From NCBI RefSeq assembly GCF_003436425.1, contig NZ_QSPK01000008.1:1-51905 (forward strand): a stretch of DNA of 51,905 nt, read 5' to 3'. The notes beneath the pieces were generated by a model. It was not told the DNA's origin. It was given only the letters and a program-made list of their open reading frames with translations, and made no database searches. The position numbers and the translations under genes were made by a program. Shown in pieces: positions 49,741 through 51,905 of the stretch. Each line of letters opens with the position of its first letter. Positions within the stretch are counted from its first letter, which is position 1. The DNA is from Eubacterium sp. TM05-53 (GTDB lineage Bacteria; Bacillota_I; Bacilli_A; Erysipelotrichales; Erysipelotrichaceae).

Positions 49741-50385
49741 ATGAATTGTGACTATGTGCTTAAATATCTAGAAAAGATGGAAGTCCCAATTGTTTCAAAA
49801 AAGAACCATGATATTATAATGTGCGGTTTAGAAAAGATGATTTTCTTAAAGGAAGGTGTCGTAAAGGTGAGTTCCATTTTAGAGGATGGACGTGAATATA
49901 ATATAACTTACGCCAAAGGACCCAATCTTCTTTCGTTAATGAGCGACACACTTCGTGAAGATGTTGCGTATCGTATAAGAATTCGTGTTGAAAGTGAAGA
50001 GGCATCTTTTTTTTTGGTAGGTCGAGAAGATTTCTCAAGGGCTGTAAAGCAAGATGAAAAATTAAAAGAATATGTTGAGGCATATTATCGTGAAAATCTA
50101 CAAAGAGCTCTGTATCGCCAAAAATGTATGACAATGAAGGGAAAGAGTGGCGCTATCTATGCCTTTCTTTATAATCTGATTTCTTTGTTTGGAAAAGAAA
50201 TCAAGGAAGGTATATTGATTGATATGCAGGTCACAAATGATGATATTGCAGGATTCTGTGGTATTTCTACCAGAAACAGCGTCAACCGTATTTTGCGTGG
50301 ATTAAGAGAAGAGAATGTAATTCGCATAGTCGATAATAAGATTTTAATTTTGAATGCAGATTATTTAAAGCCATATGCAGACTAA
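49741..50385 (+). CDS. Crp/Fnr-family transcriptional regulator, copy 2
   Basis: 214 residues from the ATG at 49741 (GAGGTG upstream; an earlier in-frame ATG at 49714 lies before that site). Same layout as copy 1: FLKEGVVKVSSILEDGREYN, then ILIDMQVTNDDIAGFCGIST and SVNRILRGLREENVIRIV. The helix-turn-helix is nearly identical to copy 1, so both may bind the same sites, while the sensing domains have diverged. Confidence 0.9.
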   Translation: MNCDYVLKYLEKMEVPIVSKKNHDIIMCGLEKMIFLKEGVVKVSSILEDGREYNITYAKGPNLLSLMSDTLREDVAYRIRIRVESEEASFFLVGREDFSRAVKQDEKLKEYVEAYYRENLQRALYRQKCMTMKGKSGAIYAFLYNLISLFGKEIKEGILIDMQVTNDDIAGFCGISTRNSVNRILRGLREENVIRIVDNKILILNADYLKPYAD

Positions 50386-50407
50386 AAGGGTGATATCTCA
50401 CCCTTTT
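50384..50407. terminator. Bidirectional terminator
   Basis: AAAAGGGTGA-TATC-TCACCCTTTT between convergent genes. Confidence 0.85.
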
Positions 50408-50844
50408 CATTTCGCTAATTTTTCTTTTAATAATTCCATAGTGATTGGTTTTGCGATATGTCCATCCATACCTGCTTTTAGGCATTCTTGAATATCACTT
50501 TCAAATGCATTGGCACTCATCGCAAGAATATGTACGCTTTTCGCATCACTTCTTGGTAAGGCACGTATTTCTTTTGTTGCTTCTAATCCATCTTTAACTG
50601 GCATCATAATATCCATAAAAATATAATCAAAAGTGTAAAGTTTAGATTTTTTGAATTGATCAATGGCTTCTTGTCCATTTCGAGCAGTCGATACATCAAG
50701 CCCTAGATCTTGCAACAGAATGGTTGCGATTTCTAGGTTGATATCATTGTCTTCAACAAGGAGTGCTTTTTTATATATTAAGATTTTGGTTTCGGAACAG
50801 GGAAATGTGATATTTGAAAAAATCGAATTATCACAATTTGTAGG
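50407..50844 (-). pseudogene. C-terminal remnant of hybrid histidine kinase
   Basis: The frame opens after a stop at 50845-50847 and encodes the last residues of an ATPase-domain-like segment (IFSNITFPCSETKIL) followed by a complete receiver domain: KKALLVEDNDINLEIATIL, phosphoacceptor Asp in IFMDIMMPVKDG, and Lys in GMDGHIAKPITM. There is no start codon with ribosome binding site and the kinase part is absent. Its missing 5' end points towards the IS91-like element, which probably replaced it. Confidence 0.75.
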
Positions 50845-50864
50845 TTATCAGGAACGACAAAAAG

Positions 50865-50880
50865 GGCTATCATAATAGCC
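50865..50880 (-). terminator. Hairpin at end of IS91-like element
   Basis: GGCTAT-CATA-ATAGCC; on minus it is followed by CTTTTTGTCG. It may be a terminator or the terminal hairpin of the element. Confidence 0.55.
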
Positions 50881-50910
50881 AACATTTTGGATTTGTCTTT
50901 AGTTGTTGAA

Positions 50911-51075
50911 TTATTTTTTTACAATCATTTTATGATCACATTCAGGACAGTGCATCATATAGTTTTCTTCAGGTTCATTTGGAAATAATTCATCGATCAA
51001 CCATCTAGGTACTTCTTCTTCGTAACTGCATTTTGTGCATTTCATCAATACATCTTTTTCAGTATGCTCTGTCAT
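50911..51075 (-). CDS. 54-aa zinc-ribbon protein of IS91-like element
   Basis: From the ATG at 51075 (AAGGA upstream), overlapping the transposase gene by 17 bases. Two Cys pairs, MKCTKCSYEEEV and MMHCPECDHKMI, form a zinc ribbon. Its coupling to the transposase suggests an accessory protein of the element; function unknown. Confidence 0.65.
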   Translation of the reverse strand: MTEHTEKDVLMKCTKCSYEEEVPRWLIDELFPNEPEENYMMHCPECDHKMIVKK

Positions 51076-51905
51076 TTCTTTTGTCCTTGAATGGATTATA
51101 TGTATAAGTATACTGCATTGTGGCTTTACATTTACATTGAATTGGGTCTCTATTAAAAGAATCAATCAAATGAGTGCGGTACTTCAATTTATTGAGTTTG
51201 TTTTTAAGGACTTTGGTTCTTGTTTCACGAGAATAATCCTTATTCTTTTTGATTCCAAGAAGTGCATGTACTTTATCTAGAGTTTTCTTAGAAGCATTGG
51301 CATAGAATCCATAATATCGAGTTGTTAAGAAATGGTAGTCTGGTATATGTATGATGAGACGGTTTATAAAATCAATCACATTATCTGTGACATCATGACG
51401 TTTTTCATCCTCATGATCATTGTAGAACCAGCTGACAGTATTTGATCCTTTATTGTATTCTGTGATTCTATTTTCAGCCATGGCAGGCCTACCTGCATAG
51501 CGAATAAAATAGTTTACGCAGCCTTGAATATCTTTACTGTTTTTATTAGCTGAAGCATCGTTAGAATCGTTGTCATTGGATTTGAACTTGGCATAGACAT
51601 AGAATCCTTTAGGATGATCTTTATAGAGTCTGTTCTTTTCTTCAGTTTTCTTTAATCCTCCGGCTTCCTGTATGAGTCGAATTAATTCAAACTGAAAAGT
51701 TTTTCTAAGCTTGGTGAAATTGAAATGATGAAATGTTTTGATTTTATCCTTTTTAAAGGAATAGATTAATTCAGGAATAAGGCAATGGATGTGTGGATTC
51801 CATTTTAGGTCTTGTAAAAGTATGTATCGTGGCAATCATGCCAAACTCATTACGAACAGGAATGTCTTTGAATATATAGTGGGTATCCGATAATTTTTTC
51901 TTTTT
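51059..51905 (-). pseudogene. IS91-family Y2 transposase, frameshifted and partial
   Basis: Main frame (51835-51059) has DLKWNPHIHCLIPELIYSF, GCVNYFIRYAGRPAMAENRI and HIPDYHFLTTRYYGFYANA, typical of IS91 rolling-circle transposases. Upstream of about 51812 the homologous residues (FKDIPVRNEFGMIATIHTFT) are in a different frame, so a small deletion near 51808-51812 shifts the frame. The N-terminal zinc-binding part lies beyond the window. Confidence 0.8.

Overview
The window reads as a low-GC Bacillota chromosome, most like the Erysipelotrichia: AT-rich codon use, TTG/GTG starts, RNase HIII, MutS2 with an Smr domain, UvrC, MnmA followed by RecD2, and paired Crp/Fnr-type regulators. That placement is an inference from gene content and was not computed. 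About two thirds of the window (1 to roughly 35,650) is an HK97-type siphophage prophage. The last third is host chromosome.

Prophage early region (188-10107, plus strand): a tightly overlapping operon. It holds a Sak-type annealing protein, an HNHc nuclease, a replisome organiser with an iteron-plus-AT-rich origin candidate inside its gene, an SPFH/band-7 membrane protein, two NUMOD-type DNA-binding paralogues flanking a PAPS-reductase-like PP-loop protein, a membrane-anchored MazG-like protein, SSB, and an ArpU/sigma-like late regulator. Integrase and the main repressor are not seen and are presumably left of the window.

Accessory cassette (10140-13700, mostly minus strand): an operon from a near-consensus promoter, with operator-like repeats and a divergent HTH gene. 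It encodes ArdA antirestriction, two very small hydrophobic ORFs, a 56-aa basic protein, a 90-aa protein split by an IS1595-family element, and a 190-aa protein with an SSB-like C-terminal tip. It looks like a lysogen-expressed anti-defence or fitness module. A structured, GC-richer non-coding stretch (13700-14110) lies between it and the packaging genes and is the best candidate for cos.

Late region (14371-34287, plus strand): HNH, P27-type small terminase, large terminase, portal, prohead protease, capsid (with a possible -1 frameshift extension), connectors, tail tube, gpG/gpGT chaperones by -1 frameshift, tape measure, Dit, a Tal-like protein with an inserted ricin-type trefoil, baseplate and receptor-binding proteins, a beta-helix tailspike, M23 endolysin, holin and a holin-like partner. 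After a strong terminator comes about 1 kb with no ORF but many hairpins, then an initiator-type tRNA-Met. This is the position and size of the giant phage RNAs of the GOLLD/ROOL kind. The prophage ends inside a host GAF-GGDEF gene that has lost its 5' part.

Host region (35,650-51,905): truncated GGDEF gene, rnhC, mutS2, uvrC, a VanY-like protein lacking its zinc ligands, a YfcE-type phosphodiesterase, a left-handed beta-helix protein, a monofunctional transglycosylase, six identical tandem tRNA-Leu(CAA) genes, mnmA, recD2, a decayed DUF1653 gene, two Crp/Fnr paralogues with an intervening small-RNA candidate, a hybrid-kinase remnant and a frameshifted IS91-like element.
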